This document shows positions 36,798 through 45,933 of a stretch of 64,000 nucleotides of DNA, in pieces. A model generated the notes under the pieces. That model had not been told where the DNA came from. It saw only the letters and a list, made by a program, of their open reading frames with translations, and made no database searches. This DNA comes from an uncultured bacterium. Its GTDB lineage: Bacteria; Hydrogenedentota; Hydrogenedentia; Hydrogenedentales; CAILVY01. A program made the translations under genes and the position numbers. Location: the NCBI GenBank assembly GCA_937951485.1, contig CALEDJ010000009.1, positions 1-64,000 of the forward strand. The letters run 5' to 3'. The stretch's first letter is position 1. Each line of letters begins with the position of its first letter.

Positions 36798-36923
36798 CGG
36801 CGATTCACGTAGAATGGCTTGAATTGAAACACTGGATGCGCCAAAGTGCTTGTCGCTATCGCGTCAGTTGTCTATTCCCGAAGTCTCATGCCGGGATTCA
36901 TATACAGAAAAGGCGATTCGGTA

Positions 36924-37133
36924 ATGCCATATAAAGGCCATGTCCGGAACGGGGTTGTTGTATTGGATGATCCCGTTGTATTGAACGAAGACGTTCACGT
37001 CCGAATCGAAGTGATACATGAGACGCCGTCCGAGTCTTTGCATCCGGAGATCATCCACTTTACGGGCGTTCTGCCACCGGATATTAATTTGCACGCCGAA
37101 TATGCAGAAGGCATCACAGGGAAACATACATGA
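36924..37133 (+). CDS. AF2212-like (DUF104) antitoxin
   Basis: A 69-residue protein opening MPYKGHVRNGVVVLDDPV and LNEDVHVRIEVI, the small beta domain of AF2212-like antitoxins. ATG at 36924 is set by AAAAGGCG upstream. The stop overlaps the PIN-domain gene start by four bases (ATGA). It would neutralise the PIN toxin and probably repress the pair. The C-terminal 30 residues are the likely toxin-binding tail. Confidence 0.75.
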   Translation: MPYKGHVRNGVVVLDDPVVLNEDVHVRIEVIHETPSESLHPEIIHFTGVLPPDINLHAEYAEGITGKHT

Positions 37134-37546
37134 AGGTCATGTTTGATACCAACATTCTTCTGGATGTATTTCAGAATCGCCCCCCGCATTACGCGCTTTC
37201 GGTCGGTTGCATCAACAGGGTATTGCACGGGGACATCGAGGGTTATATTCCTGCTTATGTGTTGACCACCTTTTATGACGTGCTCAAGAAATATCGCGAC
37301 CCACACATGGCGCGGGACGCCGCAGCATGGTTGTCAGGACGTTTTATGGTTGCCTTGTGCGACCATGATGTGCTGGAGCAAGCGTACCGGTGCGACATAC
37401 CCGACTGTGAAGATGCAGTCGTCGCCATGTCCGCCAAACACGCGGGGCGCACGCACATTCTGACACGCAATACTGATGACTTTGTCAATTCATCTCTCCC
37501 CATCCTGTCAGCGCCGGAATTGCCTGAAAATATCAGGCACTCCTGA
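37130..37546 (+). CDS. PIN-domain toxin (VapC-like ribonuclease)
   Basis: 138 residues. MKVMFDTNILLDVF gives the first acidic residue (Asp6) of the metal-dependent ribonuclease site. CDIPDCEDAVVAMSAKHAG supplies the central acidic residues, and ILTRNTDDFVNS the last. The length is normal for short PIN proteins, and the frame and catalytic set are intact. Coupled by ATGA overlap to the AF2212-like gene, so this appears to be the one complete toxin-antitoxin module in the window. It lies inside the carbohydrate block. Confidence 0.87.
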   Translation: MKVMFDTNILLDVFQNRPPHYALSVGCINRVLHGDIEGYIPAYVLTTFYDVLKKYRDPHMARDAAAWLSGRFMVALCDHDVLEQAYRCDIPDCEDAVVAMSAKHAGRTHILTRNTDDFVNSSLPILSAPELPENIRHS

Positions 37547-37614
37547 TCTTGTCTGAACGATTTGAATAGTAACCGCTGCACGTGCCTGTGGCAGCCCATG
37601 AAAGGAGACCCGCT

Positions 37615-38937
37615 ATGCGCATATTCTTGTTTTCGTGTCTGGCGTTGTGCATCGCGTTTTCCGCGGCGGCGGAAGGCGACGCTTCCGACTGGACGGACCC
37701 CGGTCCTGATCCGGAATCTCTGGCCAAGTGGCAGTCCTGGCGTTTTGGCATGTTCATCCATTGGGGCCCGGTCTCGCTGAAAGGAACGGAGATCGGCTGG
37801 TCGCGCGGGAGGCAAGTGCCGCGTGAGGAGTACGACCAACTCTGTACACAGTTCAACCCGGTTGCATTCGACGCGCGGGAGTGGGTCCGCATTGCACAGG
37901 AGGCGGGCATGCGCTACCTGGTCATCACGTCGAAGCACCACGACGGCTTCTGCATCTGGCACTCGGCATTGACCGATTACGACATGACCGCGACGCCGTT
38001 TCAGCGCGATATTCTCAAGGAGTTGTCGGCGGCATGCAAAGAGGCCGGGCTGCCTTTCGGCACCTACTACTCCATTCTGGACTGGTATCAGCCGGATTAC
38101 AACGTCGAGGGGCTTCAGGGCGGGCCGGGCTATGCGCTGCCCGAAGGCGTCGCGCCGAGCATGGACCGCTACCAGGAATACATGCACGGACAACTCCGCG
38201 AGATCGTCACGCAATACGGGCCGCTGCACAGCATGTGGTTCGACGGCGAGTGGGAGAAGCCCTGGACCGCCGAGCGCGGGTGGCAACTGCTGCGGTTCTG
38301 TCGCGAACTCGATCCGAAGATGCTTGTCAACAACCGCGTGGGCGGCGGACGGCGCGGCATGGAAGGCGTCACACAGGAAGGCTTTGCGCCGGGCGACTAC
38401 GACACGCCGGAACAGCGGGTGGGCGCGTTCAGCATCGAGCGCCCCTGGGAAACGTGCATGACCATCTGCCGACAGTGGGCCTGGAAACCCAATGACAACC
38501 TCAAGTCGCTTGAGGAGTGCATCCGCATACTCGTGCAGACCGCCGGCGGCGACGGCAACCTTCTGTTGAATGTAGGGCCGATGCCTGATGGCCGCATCGA
38601 ACCGCGTCAGGTCGATCGCCTGCGCGAGATCGGCGCGTGGCTGAAAGAAAACGGCGAAAGCATCTACGGCACACGCGGCGGGCCGTTCGTGCCGGGAAAA
38701 TGGGGGGTCAGCACGCACCAGGGTTCGAAAATCTATGTGCACGTGCTTGACTGGGACGGCGAAGAGGTCGAACTCCCGCCGCTGGAGCAACACATCACAT
38801 CCGCCGCGCTCATGGATGGGTCGGAAGTGGCGCTCCAGCAGACGCCGGAGAAAGTGAAACTGACCTTGGAGAAAGGCCGGCACGACGCGATAGACACCAT
38901 CGTTGTTTTGACGATTGCGGCCACGCCGCATCCGTGA
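37615..38937 (+). CDS. Secreted alpha-L-fucosidase (GH29)
   Basis: 440 residues. MRIFLFSCLALCIAFSAAAE is a Sec signal. The GH29 core shows RFGMFIHWGPVSL, YLVITSKHHDGFCIWHS, the nucleophile Asp210 in HSMWFDGEWE, NNRVGGGRRG and LLLNVGPMPDGRI. It removes alpha-L-fucose from glycans in the periplasm or outside. ATG at 37615 follows AAAGGAG. It follows the transporter and the mutarotase, suggesting fucose- or deoxysugar-containing polysaccharides as food. The C-terminal beta domain (about 350-440) is short. Confidence 0.94.
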   Translation: MRIFLFSCLALCIAFSAAAEGDASDWTDPGPDPESLAKWQSWRFGMFIHWGPVSLKGTEIGWSRGRQVPREEYDQLCTQFNPVAFDAREWVRIAQEAGMRYLVITSKHHDGFCIWHSALTDYDMTATPFQRDILKELSAACKEAGLPFGTYYSILDWYQPDYNVEGLQGGPGYALPEGVAPSMDRYQEYMHGQLREIVTQYGPLHSMWFDGEWEKPWTAERGWQLLRFCRELDPKMLVNNRVGGGRRGMEGVTQEGFAPGDYDTPEQRVGAFSIERPWETCMTICRQWAWKPNDNLKSLEECIRILVQTAGGDGNLLLNVGPMPDGRIEPRQVDRLREIGAWLKENGESIYGTRGGPFVPGKWGVSTHQGSKIYVHVLDWDGEEVELPPLEQHITSAALMDGSEVALQQTPEKVKLTLEKGRHDAIDTIVVLTIAATPHP

Positions 38938-39102
38938 AGGGGGGCGCCTTGAGGCCACTCAGGGCGTCGGTCTAGACTTGCGCCGTGCCGCATGGGGTGC
39001 TATAAAGAATGTCCCCCTGGCATAGCGCCGGGTTTTGGGGCGAGCGATGCGGAACGGCGATGCGCCGGTTCAGGGTTTTCATTTTCAAGGAAGGAGTCAA
39101 CC

Positions 39103-40353
39103 ATGAAGACAGTTACGGGAGACGGTGTGGCGGCGCTTGCGCGGCAGGCGTTGGAGGCGGGATCGGGCGTTTTGCGTCTTGCGCCGAACTGGGTGCCGCG
39201 TTCGTTCTTGCAGCCGGGACGCCGGCTGAAATTGCATCCACGGGACTATTACGCGCTGGGCACGCATCGCGGCGGCATTGATGAGCGCTGGTTCGCCTCG
39301 ACGACGCATGCGGACAACGAGGGCGCGCCGGACGACGAAGGGCTGAGTTACGTCGTACATGAAGGAAAGCGTTTCACCCTGCGCGACGCGGTCGCGGCGC
39401 TCGGCGGCGACCTGATCGGCCAGGAAATCTGGGGCAAATATCAGCGCTGGCCGGTGTACAGCAAATTCTTCGACAACATGGGGCCGATCCCCCATCACCT
39501 GCACCAGAGTTTTGAACAGGCCGCGCTGGTCGGGCGCGAAGGCAAGCCGGAGGCCTATTATTTTCCGCCGCAGTTGAACTTCGTCGGCAACAATTTCCCG
39601 CACACATTCTTCGGCTTGGAGCCGGGCACGACGCGCGCGGAAATCCGCCGCTGTATTGAGCGTTGGAACGAAGGCGACAACGGCATCCTGGATTACTCGA
39701 AAGCCTACCGGCTGACGCCGGGCACCGGCTGGCTGGTCGGTCCCTGCATCCTCCATGCGCCGGGGTCGCTGCTGACCTATGAGCCGCAGTGGGGCAGCGA
39801 CGTCTTCGGTATGTACCAGTCCATCGTGGAAGGGCGGCCTGTCCCCCGCGAACTGCTGGTCAAGGACATGCCCCCCGAAAAACACCAGGACCTCGATTTC
39901 ATCGTGGACCAGATTGACTGGGACGCCAACCTCGACCCGAATTTCCGCGACCATCATTATCTGGAACCCATCCCCGACGGCGACACGGAAAGCGAAGGGC
40001 ATGTGGATCGCTGGGTCTGCTACGGCAGGGTGGACGGCAAGCAGTACTTCTCGGCGAAGGAACTGACCGTGATGCCGGGCGTGCGCATGACGCTGAAGGA
40101 CAACGGCGCGTCAGGCGTGATCGTCACCCAGGGCCGCGGCCGCATCGGCGATTTGCCGCTCGAGTGCCCCAGCATGATCCGCTTCGGCGAGATGACCGAG
40201 GATGAGGTCTTCATCAGCGCGCGGGCGGCGCGCGAAGGCGTGGTCATTGAGAACCTGGGCAGGGAATGCCCCCTGGTGCTCTTGCGATATTTCGGCCCGG
40301 AGGTCAACCCCAACGCTCCCGAAGTGGGCGATTACAGAAAGGGAAAGGCATGA
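39103..40353 (+). CDS. ManA-like double-cupin sugar-phosphate isomerase homologue
   Basis: 416 residues. HHLHQSFEQA, YYFPPQLNFVGNNFPHTFFG and LVGPCILHAPGSLLTYEPQ have the His-rich strands of a cupin metal site, and the C-terminal part (MTLKDNGASGVIVTQGRGRI) forms a second cupin-like strand set. It resembles mannose-6-phosphate isomerase-like proteins of PVC genomes, but the canonical ManA signature is not complete, so the substrate is uncertain. AAGGAAGGAG precedes the ATG. The stop overlaps the next start (ATGA), so the two enzymes are translated together. Confidence 0.7.
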   Translation: MKTVTGDGVAALARQALEAGSGVLRLAPNWVPRSFLQPGRRLKLHPRDYYALGTHRGGIDERWFASTTHADNEGAPDDEGLSYVVHEGKRFTLRDAVAALGGDLIGQEIWGKYQRWPVYSKFFDNMGPIPHHLHQSFEQAALVGREGKPEAYYFPPQLNFVGNNFPHTFFGLEPGTTRAEIRRCIERWNEGDNGILDYSKAYRLTPGTGWLVGPCILHAPGSLLTYEPQWGSDVFGMYQSIVEGRPVPRELLVKDMPPEKHQDLDFIVDQIDWDANLDPNFRDHHYLEPIPDGDTESEGHVDRWVCYGRVDGKQYFSAKELTVMPGVRMTLKDNGASGVIVTQGRGRIGDLPLECPSMIRFGEMTEDEVFISARAAREGVVIENLGRECPLVLLRYFGPEVNPNAPEVGDYRKGKA

Positions 40354-41246
40354 AGAGGATATCCATCGGTTCATGGGCGTATGCGATTGGTCCGTATGCG
40401 GACAGTCCCGTTCCCTGGGAGGAAGTGGTGCGGAAACTCGCGGAACTCGGTTTTGACGGCGTGGAACTGGGCGGCTTCGGGGTTCATCCAAACCCCGATA
40501 ACCTGCCCACGCCCGAAGACCGCGCGCGTTGCCGGCAAGGCGTGGCCGCTGCGGGCCTGGCCTTCTCCGGCCTGGCGGCGAATCTCTGGGGCGAGCGTCT
40601 GATCAACACCGAAGACACCACACCATATCGGGAGACATTTCGCAAGAACCTGCAATTCTGCGTGGATTTGGGCATCCCCGGCATCCGCGTGGACACCGTG
40701 CAGCCGCCGACGATTTTCGAGCAGGTGGACCCGGACACAGCGCGTAAGCGCGTCGTATCCACCTGGAAGGAATGCGCGCGCGAAGCCGCCGACAAGGGCA
40801 TTTATGTCACCTGGGAGTTCGAGCCGGGCTTCGCCTTCAACAAGCCGTCGGACATCCTGCGCATCGTGGACGAAGTGAACGACGACAATTTCGGCGTGCA
40901 GTTCGACACCTGCCACGCGCATATGGTGGCCGCGGTCGGCGCGCGTCAGCCCGGCAAGAAGGAAACCCTGCCCGGCGGCGCGCTGGAACTCGCCCGGAAA
41001 CTGCGCGGCAAGATCAACCACATCCACCTGATAGACTCCGACGGCACGCTCCACGACGAAGAAACCAGCACCCACGCCCCCTTCGGCCAGGGGGTGCTCG
41101 ATTTCGACGCGATCCTGCCCGAACTTAACCGCTCCGGCATCCCCCACGACTGGTGGACCATTGATCTCTGCTTCTGGCCGGACGCATGGGCCGTCACTGC
41201 CGAATGCAAGAAAGCCGTGGACGCCCTGAACGAAAAATACGGGTGA
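40350..41246 (+). CDS. Sugar phosphate isomerase/epimerase (xylose isomerase-like TIM barrel)
   Basis: A 298-residue AP-endonuclease-2/xylose isomerase-like barrel. ISIGSWAYAIGPYAD opens strand 1. FDGVELGGFGVHP, GIRVDTVQPP, YVTWEFEPGFAFNKP, VQFDTCHAHMVAA and INHIHLIDSDG carry the expected metal ligands (Glu, Asp, His) at strand ends. WWTIDLCFWPDAW closes the barrel. It overlaps the cupin gene by four bases. With the Gfo/Idh enzyme downstream it may form a sugar-oxidation/epimerisation route (inferred from similar pairings). Confidence 0.87.
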   Translation: MKRISIGSWAYAIGPYADSPVPWEEVVRKLAELGFDGVELGGFGVHPNPDNLPTPEDRARCRQGVAAAGLAFSGLAANLWGERLINTEDTTPYRETFRKNLQFCVDLGIPGIRVDTVQPPTIFEQVDPDTARKRVVSTWKECAREAADKGIYVTWEFEPGFAFNKPSDILRIVDEVNDDNFGVQFDTCHAHMVAAVGARQPGKKETLPGGALELARKLRGKINHIHLIDSDGTLHDEETSTHAPFGQGVLDFDAILPELNRSGIPHDWWTIDLCFWPDAWAVTAECKKAVDALNEKYG

Positions 41247-41306
41247 TCACCATTGACGAAACGAATCGCTGCCGGATATCAATGAAGGCAATACGCCGCG
41301 AAGAAT

Positions 41307-41653
41307 ATGCCGCTGAACGTCGAGAAACATATTGCCTGCTTGCGCGAGGGCGCGGAAAAGGATTCTGACGTTGCCAGGGAATCGTTTGGAAACGGGCGCT
41401 GCCGCCATGCGCTCTTTTTTGCACATCCCGCCGTGGAAAAGATGCGCGAGGCGCACGGGGAAAAAAGACGGGGCAATAGCCCCCAAAGATTCACAATCTC
41501 CTGCGGTTGCTTCAATTGGCCGACCTGTCCGTTGATAAAGAACATATGAACACCTTGAAACGACTGAACGCCTATCGGAGAGAAGGAATGTATCCTGAAG
41601 TATCAAGTGCATACGGCCTGAGTGATCGCCATGCCGCCGACCCGACAGCGTAA
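41307..41653 (+). pseudogene. Frameshifted HEPN-domain gene
   Basis: Read across three frames this is one HEPN protein. Frame one (from 41307) gives MPLNVEKHIACLREGAEKD and CRHALFFAHPAVEKMREAH. A second gives KKDGAIAPK. A third, from about 41489, gives IHNLLRLLQLADLSVDKEH and LKRLNAYRREGMYPEVSSA and stops at 41651. HALFF-x-H-x-A-x-EK followed by IHNL-x-RL is the HEPN signature. Two frameshifts abolish it. It precedes an MNT remnant, the reverse gene order of the 6.2-kb pair. Confidence 0.7.
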
Positions 41654-41670
41654 ACACAGAAGGCAATCGA

Positions 41671-42000
41671 ATGGTTGAAGAGTCAATTGTAAAGACGTTG
41701 CGGCGATACATCGGCGCACTGCCGAAATTCGGCATTCATCCGCAACGAGCAGTTCTTTACGGGTCTTTCGCTACAGGGAAGGCGCATGAATGGAGCGACA
41801 TTGACGTGGTGGTTGCAGCGTCGGAATTTGACGCAAATCGAAACATGGAAACGGTCGAAACACTTTGATTGGCAACTGCCGACGCGGACAACCGCATCGA
41901 GCCGATTGCCTGCGGCGTGCGCGAGTGGGAGAGCGACAGCCCGCGCCCCATTCTTGCGATCGCGTGGCGCGAAGGCATCGAGATCGCGGCGCAGCGCGGC
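41671..42000 (+). pseudogene. MNT nucleotidyltransferase interrupted by an in-frame TGA
   Basis: MVEESIVKTLRRYIGALPKF leads into YGSFATGKAHEWSDIDVVV (G-S-X9-D-X-D). The frame hits TGA at 41866-41868 after METVETL. The same frame continues with [20 protein letters not shown] and [14 protein letters not shown], the normal C-terminal part of such proteins. Homologues often have Trp near this point, so a TGG-to-TGA change is likely. Read through the stop, the frame runs straight into the Gfo/Idh gene. With its HEPN partner also broken, the module is dead. Confidence 0.68.
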
Positions 42001-42054
42001 AGCGGCGACAGCACTGGGGAACAACCGCCCTTGGGGCGACAGGGAGAAGGAAGC

Positions 42055-43197
42055 ATGGCAAGGAAGAAACTGAATGTGGGACTGATTGGCTACGGCTTCA
42101 TGGGGCGCGCGCATTCGAATGCGTACCTCAAGGTGAACCGCTTCTTCGACCTGGGCTATCAGCCTGTGCTGAAGGCGGCGTGTGCGCGCAAGGACGACAA
42201 GGTCAGGGCCTTCGCGGAAAACTGGGGCTGGGAGAGCGTGGAGACGGACTGGCGGCGCCTGATTGACCGCAAGGACATTGATTTGATTGATATCGGGTCG
42301 CCCAACAACACACACCGGGATATCGCGGTCGCGGCGGCGCAGGCCGGAAAAATGGTGCTTTGCGAAAAGCCGCTCGCCATGAATGCCGCCGAGGGCCGCG
42401 AGATGACCGAAGCCGTCGAGAAGGCCGGCGTCGCCAACATGGTGTGGTTCAACTACCGCCGGGTGCCCGCCATCTCGCTGGCGAAGCAACTTATTGATGA
42501 AGGTCGCATCGGCCGCGTTTTCCATTACAGGGCGAAGTACCTGCAGGACTGGACCATCAGCCCCGACCTGCCGCAAGGCGGCGCGGGGCTTTGGCGGCTC
42601 GACATTGATGTGGCCGGCAGCGGCGTCACCGGCGACCTGCTCGCCCATTCCATTGATACGGCAATCTGGCTGATCGGCGGCGTGGACAAGGTCTCCGCGA
42701 TGACCGAGACCTTCATCAAGGAGCGCGCGCTTCAGGATGATCCTTCCACACGCAAGCCCGTCGGCATTGACGATGCGTGTGCTTTTCTGGCGCGCTTCAA
42801 AAACGGCGCGCTGGCCACCTTCGAGTCCACGCGCTACGCCCGGGGCCGCAAGAACCAGAACACCTTCGAGGTCAACGGCGAACGGGGTTCAATTTACTTC
42901 GACCTCGAAGACGCGCATCAGTTGCAATATTACGACCACGGCGACGATTCACATGTCCATGGCTGGCGCACGATTCTTGTCACCGATTCCGATCACCCCT
43001 ACATGAAACACTGGTGGGTGCCAGGATGTGTGATCGGCTATGAGCACACCTTCATCAACGCGCTGGCGGATTTTCTCAAGGGACTTGAAACCGGCGAACC
43101 CGTCCGGCCCAATTTCCGCGATGCGCTGGAAACCCAGTGCGTGTGCGACGCGGTGCTCCATTCCGCCAAGACCGGCGCCTGGGAAAGCATCGCATAA
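42055..43197 (+). CDS. Gfo/Idh/MocA family oxidoreductase
   Basis: 380 residues. The Rossmann motif is [19 protein letters not shown], followed by [18 protein letters not shown] and [17 protein letters not shown] (the EKP Lys), then [15 protein letters not shown] and the catalytic-side [19 protein letters not shown] with Asp and His. NAD(P)-dependent oxidation or epimerisation of sugars or inositols is typical; the substrate is unknown. The start ATG 42055 has AGAAGGA upstream. It is probably the distal member of the sugar block, separated from it by the dead HEPN-MNT pair. Confidence 0.93.
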   Translation: MARKKLNVGLIGYGFMGRAHSNAYLKVNRFFDLGYQPVLKAACARKDDKVRAFAENWGWESVETDWRRLIDRKDIDLIDIGSPNNTHRDIAVAAAQAGKMVLCEKPLAMNAAEGREMTEAVEKAGVANMVWFNYRRVPAISLAKQLIDEGRIGRVFHYRAKYLQDWTISPDLPQGGAGLWRLDIDVAGSGVTGDLLAHSIDTAIWLIGGVDKVSAMTETFIKERALQDDPSTRKPVGIDDACAFLARFKNGALATFESTRYARGRKNQNTFEVNGERGSIYFDLEDAHQLQYYDHGDDSHVHGWRTILVTDSDHPYMKHWWVPGCVIGYEHTFINALADFLKGLETGEPVRPNFRDALETQCVCDAVLHSAKTGAWESIA

Positions 43198-43473
43198 GTT
43201 ATCATTGCGCCGAACGGCGCAAAATGCCCTGTGCCGGTTCGCGAAATGGTCACCGTTCACGGGCGTGCAGGGCAGTGGATGGCAATGGGTACAGGCTGAT
43301 GTCGCCGGAAATGCGGGACAGACCCGTCTCGTCCGGCTGCGACGGACGCGCCCGGCTCGTTGCCGTTGTTGCGTTGTTTTCCAGTTCTTGCGTGGAAGTG
43401 TGCGGGTGTTTCACCGGGCCGGTTGCGCGAAATCAAGAAAGGAACGGTTACCCTGACAGGCAGCATCGGCATT

Positions 43474-44172
43474 ATGCGTTTACGGACAGCATCCATTTCC
43501 ACCGTGGTTCTGGTTCTGTCGAATATAGTCCCCCTGTGGGGGGTGTTTTTCCGGGGGTGGGATGTATTCGCTCTCATGCTGCTGTTCTGGCTGGAGAATG
43601 TTGTCATCGGCATCTTCAACGTGGGCAGAATGGCCATGGCGCCTCCTTACACGGTCAGCGTTACCATCTACAAATGCTTCCTGATACCCTTTTTTGTGGT
43701 TCATTACGGTATCTTCACCCTGGTCCATGGCGTGTTTGTCTTTGTCCTGTTTTCGCCAAAGACCGCCGCCCTGGGCACGTCCAGCGGCGACGCGCTGCTG
43801 ACGCTGATGGGATTCTTGACCGTCGTTCCGGACTATATCCCGCCGACGGTTCCTCTCGCCCTGATCGCCATCATCCTGAGCCATGGGGCGTCATTCTTCC
43901 TGAACTTTCTCTGGCGCGGGGAGAGATATCTGACGGACCTGGACACGTTGATGATGGCCCCGTACCAGCGCGTGGTCCTGCTGCACCTGACGCTGCTCGC
44001 CGGAGGGTTTTTGATTGTCGCCCTCGGTGAGCCGAAATCCGTTATCGCAGTGTTTGTCCTGTTGAAGATCGTAATAGACGTGATGGCGCACAGGGCTGAG
44101 CGTAATCGCTATGAAAAAAAGAAGGGCGGCGCCGACGGAGAAGGGGGAACGAAGGACGCCGACCCCGTCTAA
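43474..44172 (+). CDS. DUF6498-like membrane protein
   Basis: About 232 residues with six or so hydrophobic segments. VVLVLSNIVPLWGVFFRGWD and LLFWLENVVIGIFNVGRMA match what I recall of the DUF6498 pattern. A charged tail ends EKKKGGADGEGGTKDADPV. Function is unknown. ATG at 43474 begins at the first helix, but no strong ribosome binding site is seen and the frame is open back to 43360, so the start is uncertain. Confidence 0.72.
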   Translation: MRLRTASISTVVLVLSNIVPLWGVFFRGWDVFALMLLFWLENVVIGIFNVGRMAMAPPYTVSVTIYKCFLIPFFVVHYGIFTLVHGVFVFVLFSPKTAALGTSSGDALLTLMGFLTVVPDYIPPTVPLALIAIILSHGASFFLNFLWRGERYLTDLDTLMMAPYQRVVLLHLTLLAGGFLIVALGEPKSVIAVFVLLKIVIDVMAHRAERNRYEKKKGGADGEGGTKDADPV

Positions 44173-44318
44173 GCGCGCCGATCCGCAGGCGGGAATCCAG
44201 AATACTTCATGCAACCATGGAATTTGTTGTAAACATTACACATGACCCCCGTGAACTTGCCTGATCGAATACGAATGGCGGCGTTTATTACTATGCAGCG
44301 CTACGGCCAAAGAACATT

Positions 44319-45689
44319 ATGCAGAACAAAAGACTGAAAGAACTGGAGAACAAGCCTGTTCCCCGGTTAATGTGGGGATTTTTCTGGCCGTCTTTCATCG
44401 GCATGATGGCCAATTCACTCTATAACATTGTGGATCGCATTTTTATTGGGCAGGCCATCGGCGCGGAAGCGTTAAGCGGCGTTTCTGCGATCTTTCCCAT
44501 CATGATTGTCATGACTGCCTTTGGGATGCTCATCGGCATTGGGGCGAGTGTGCGGGTCTCCCTGTCCCTGGGTAGAAAAGACATCCAGAACGCCCAGAAA
44601 ATCCTCGGCAATACCGTCATTCTGATTCTTATCGTATCGGCCTTTGTGACCGCCGTGGGATTCCTGATCAAAGAACCCATGATGCGGGCCTTTGGCGCAG
44701 GCGATGCGACCATCCAATATGCCAATGACTACCTGAACTGCATTCTGTGGGGCGTGGTGCTGCACCAATTTGGTTTTTCGCTGAACGCCGTCATCCGCGC
44801 CGAGGGCAATGCGCGCATCGCCATGTACAGCATGCTGCTGAGCGCCGGTATAAACATCCCGCTCGATGCCCTGTTTATCCTTTACCTGGACATGGGCGTG
44901 CCGGGGGCCGCTCTTGCCACGATCATTTCCATGGGGGTGTTGTCCGGATGGGTGCTGGTGCATTTCCGCAGCCGGCGATGCGTTGTGCCGTTGGAAACGC
45001 GGTACATCGGCCTGCAACCTGGAATCGTGCTGGGCATCCTGTCCATAGGTGTCTCCCCCTTCATGATGCAGTCGGCCCACAGCGTGGTGCAGGGTCTCTT
45101 CAACTTCAATCTCATCAAATACGGCGGTGATTTGGCGGTGGGCGCCATGGGAATTATTTCCAGCATTGTAATTATCATCATCACCAGTATCATCGCCCTC
45201 AACATGGCCAGCCAGCCCATCATCGGGTATAACTTCGGCGCGAAAAATCTTCTGCGCGTGAAGGAAACCCTGAAACTCGCGATACTGACCGCCACGTTCA
45301 TTTCCACGGCGGCGTGGGCGATCATACATGCCATGCCGGAGATGATCGTCAAGGCGTTTATCACGGGCAATGACGAACTCATTGCGATCGGAGTGCAGGG
45401 ACTGCGCCTCTTTCTGATTATGTTGCCCATAATCGGTTTCCAGGTGGTGGCGGGCAACTATTTTCAATCGGTGGGCAAAGCCTCCACGGCAATCCTCCTC
45501 ACCCTTTTGCGCCAGGTCATCGTACTCATTCCCATGTTGTTTCTTCTTCCGCCGATGCTGGGATTGAAGGGTGTCTGGCTGGCCGGCCCTGTTTCCGATG
45601 TGATCGCGGCCATTGTTTGCGGTTCTTTGCTTGTGGTGGAATGGCGCAGATTGAACCGGCTGGCAGCGGAGACCGATTCGGCGACCTGA
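44319..45689 (+). CDS. MATE-family efflux transporter
   Basis: 456 residues with twelve membrane helices in two homologous halves. LMWGFFWPSFIGMMANSLYN and IVDRIFIGQAIGAEALSGVS open the protein as in MepA/DinF-like MATE members; GIGASVRVSLSLGRKD and the second-half NMASQPIIGYNFGAKN are the matching cation-site loops. It exports drugs or metabolites in exchange for Na+ or H+. It stands alone. Base use is slightly less GC-rich than neighbours, which hints at transfer but is weak. Confidence 0.93.
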   Translation: MQNKRLKELENKPVPRLMWGFFWPSFIGMMANSLYNIVDRIFIGQAIGAEALSGVSAIFPIMIVMTAFGMLIGIGASVRVSLSLGRKDIQNAQKILGNTVILILIVSAFVTAVGFLIKEPMMRAFGAGDATIQYANDYLNCILWGVVLHQFGFSLNAVIRAEGNARIAMYSMLLSAGINIPLDALFILYLDMGVPGAALATIISMGVLSGWVLVHFRSRRCVVPLETRYIGLQPGIVLGILSIGVSPFMMQSAHSVVQGLFNFNLIKYGGDLAVGAMGIISSIVIIIITSIIALNMASQPIIGYNFGAKNLLRVKETLKLAILTATFISTAAWAIIHAMPEMIVKAFITGNDELIAIGVQGLRLFLIMLPIIGFQVVAGNYFQSVGKASTAILLTLLRQVIVLIPMLFLLPPMLGLKGVWLAGPVSDVIAAIVCGSLLVVEWRRLNRLAAETDSAT

Positions 45690-45933
45690 CTATCGAAACG
45701 AACCCATTCGTATACTGTGGGCGGCACATTGCAAAAACCCTGCCAAATCCACATAATAGGCGCGGCGGGCGCAGTGCTCTGTGATTGGCTTCCGCTCATT
45801 TTTCAACCGCCGCAGACACCGGTTTCGGGGGGAAAGAAGCCCACGCCGGAACAAAGTCTTGGGCGCAGCCGCGCCGTTCAGCGCGTTTCATGGTCAGATA
45901 ACGTTCTTTGCGCCAAAACATGGGAGACGCAAT

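Noticed and set aside
41866-41868. TGA recoding (Sec or Trp) in the MNT gene
   Set aside because: TGA ends many intact genes here, no SECIS-like element was seen and the partner HEPN gene is also broken, so a nonsense mutation is simpler.
43360-43473. Longer N-terminus for the DUF6498-like protein
   Set aside because: The added residues lack family resemblance and precede the first membrane helix; base pattern looks non-coding.
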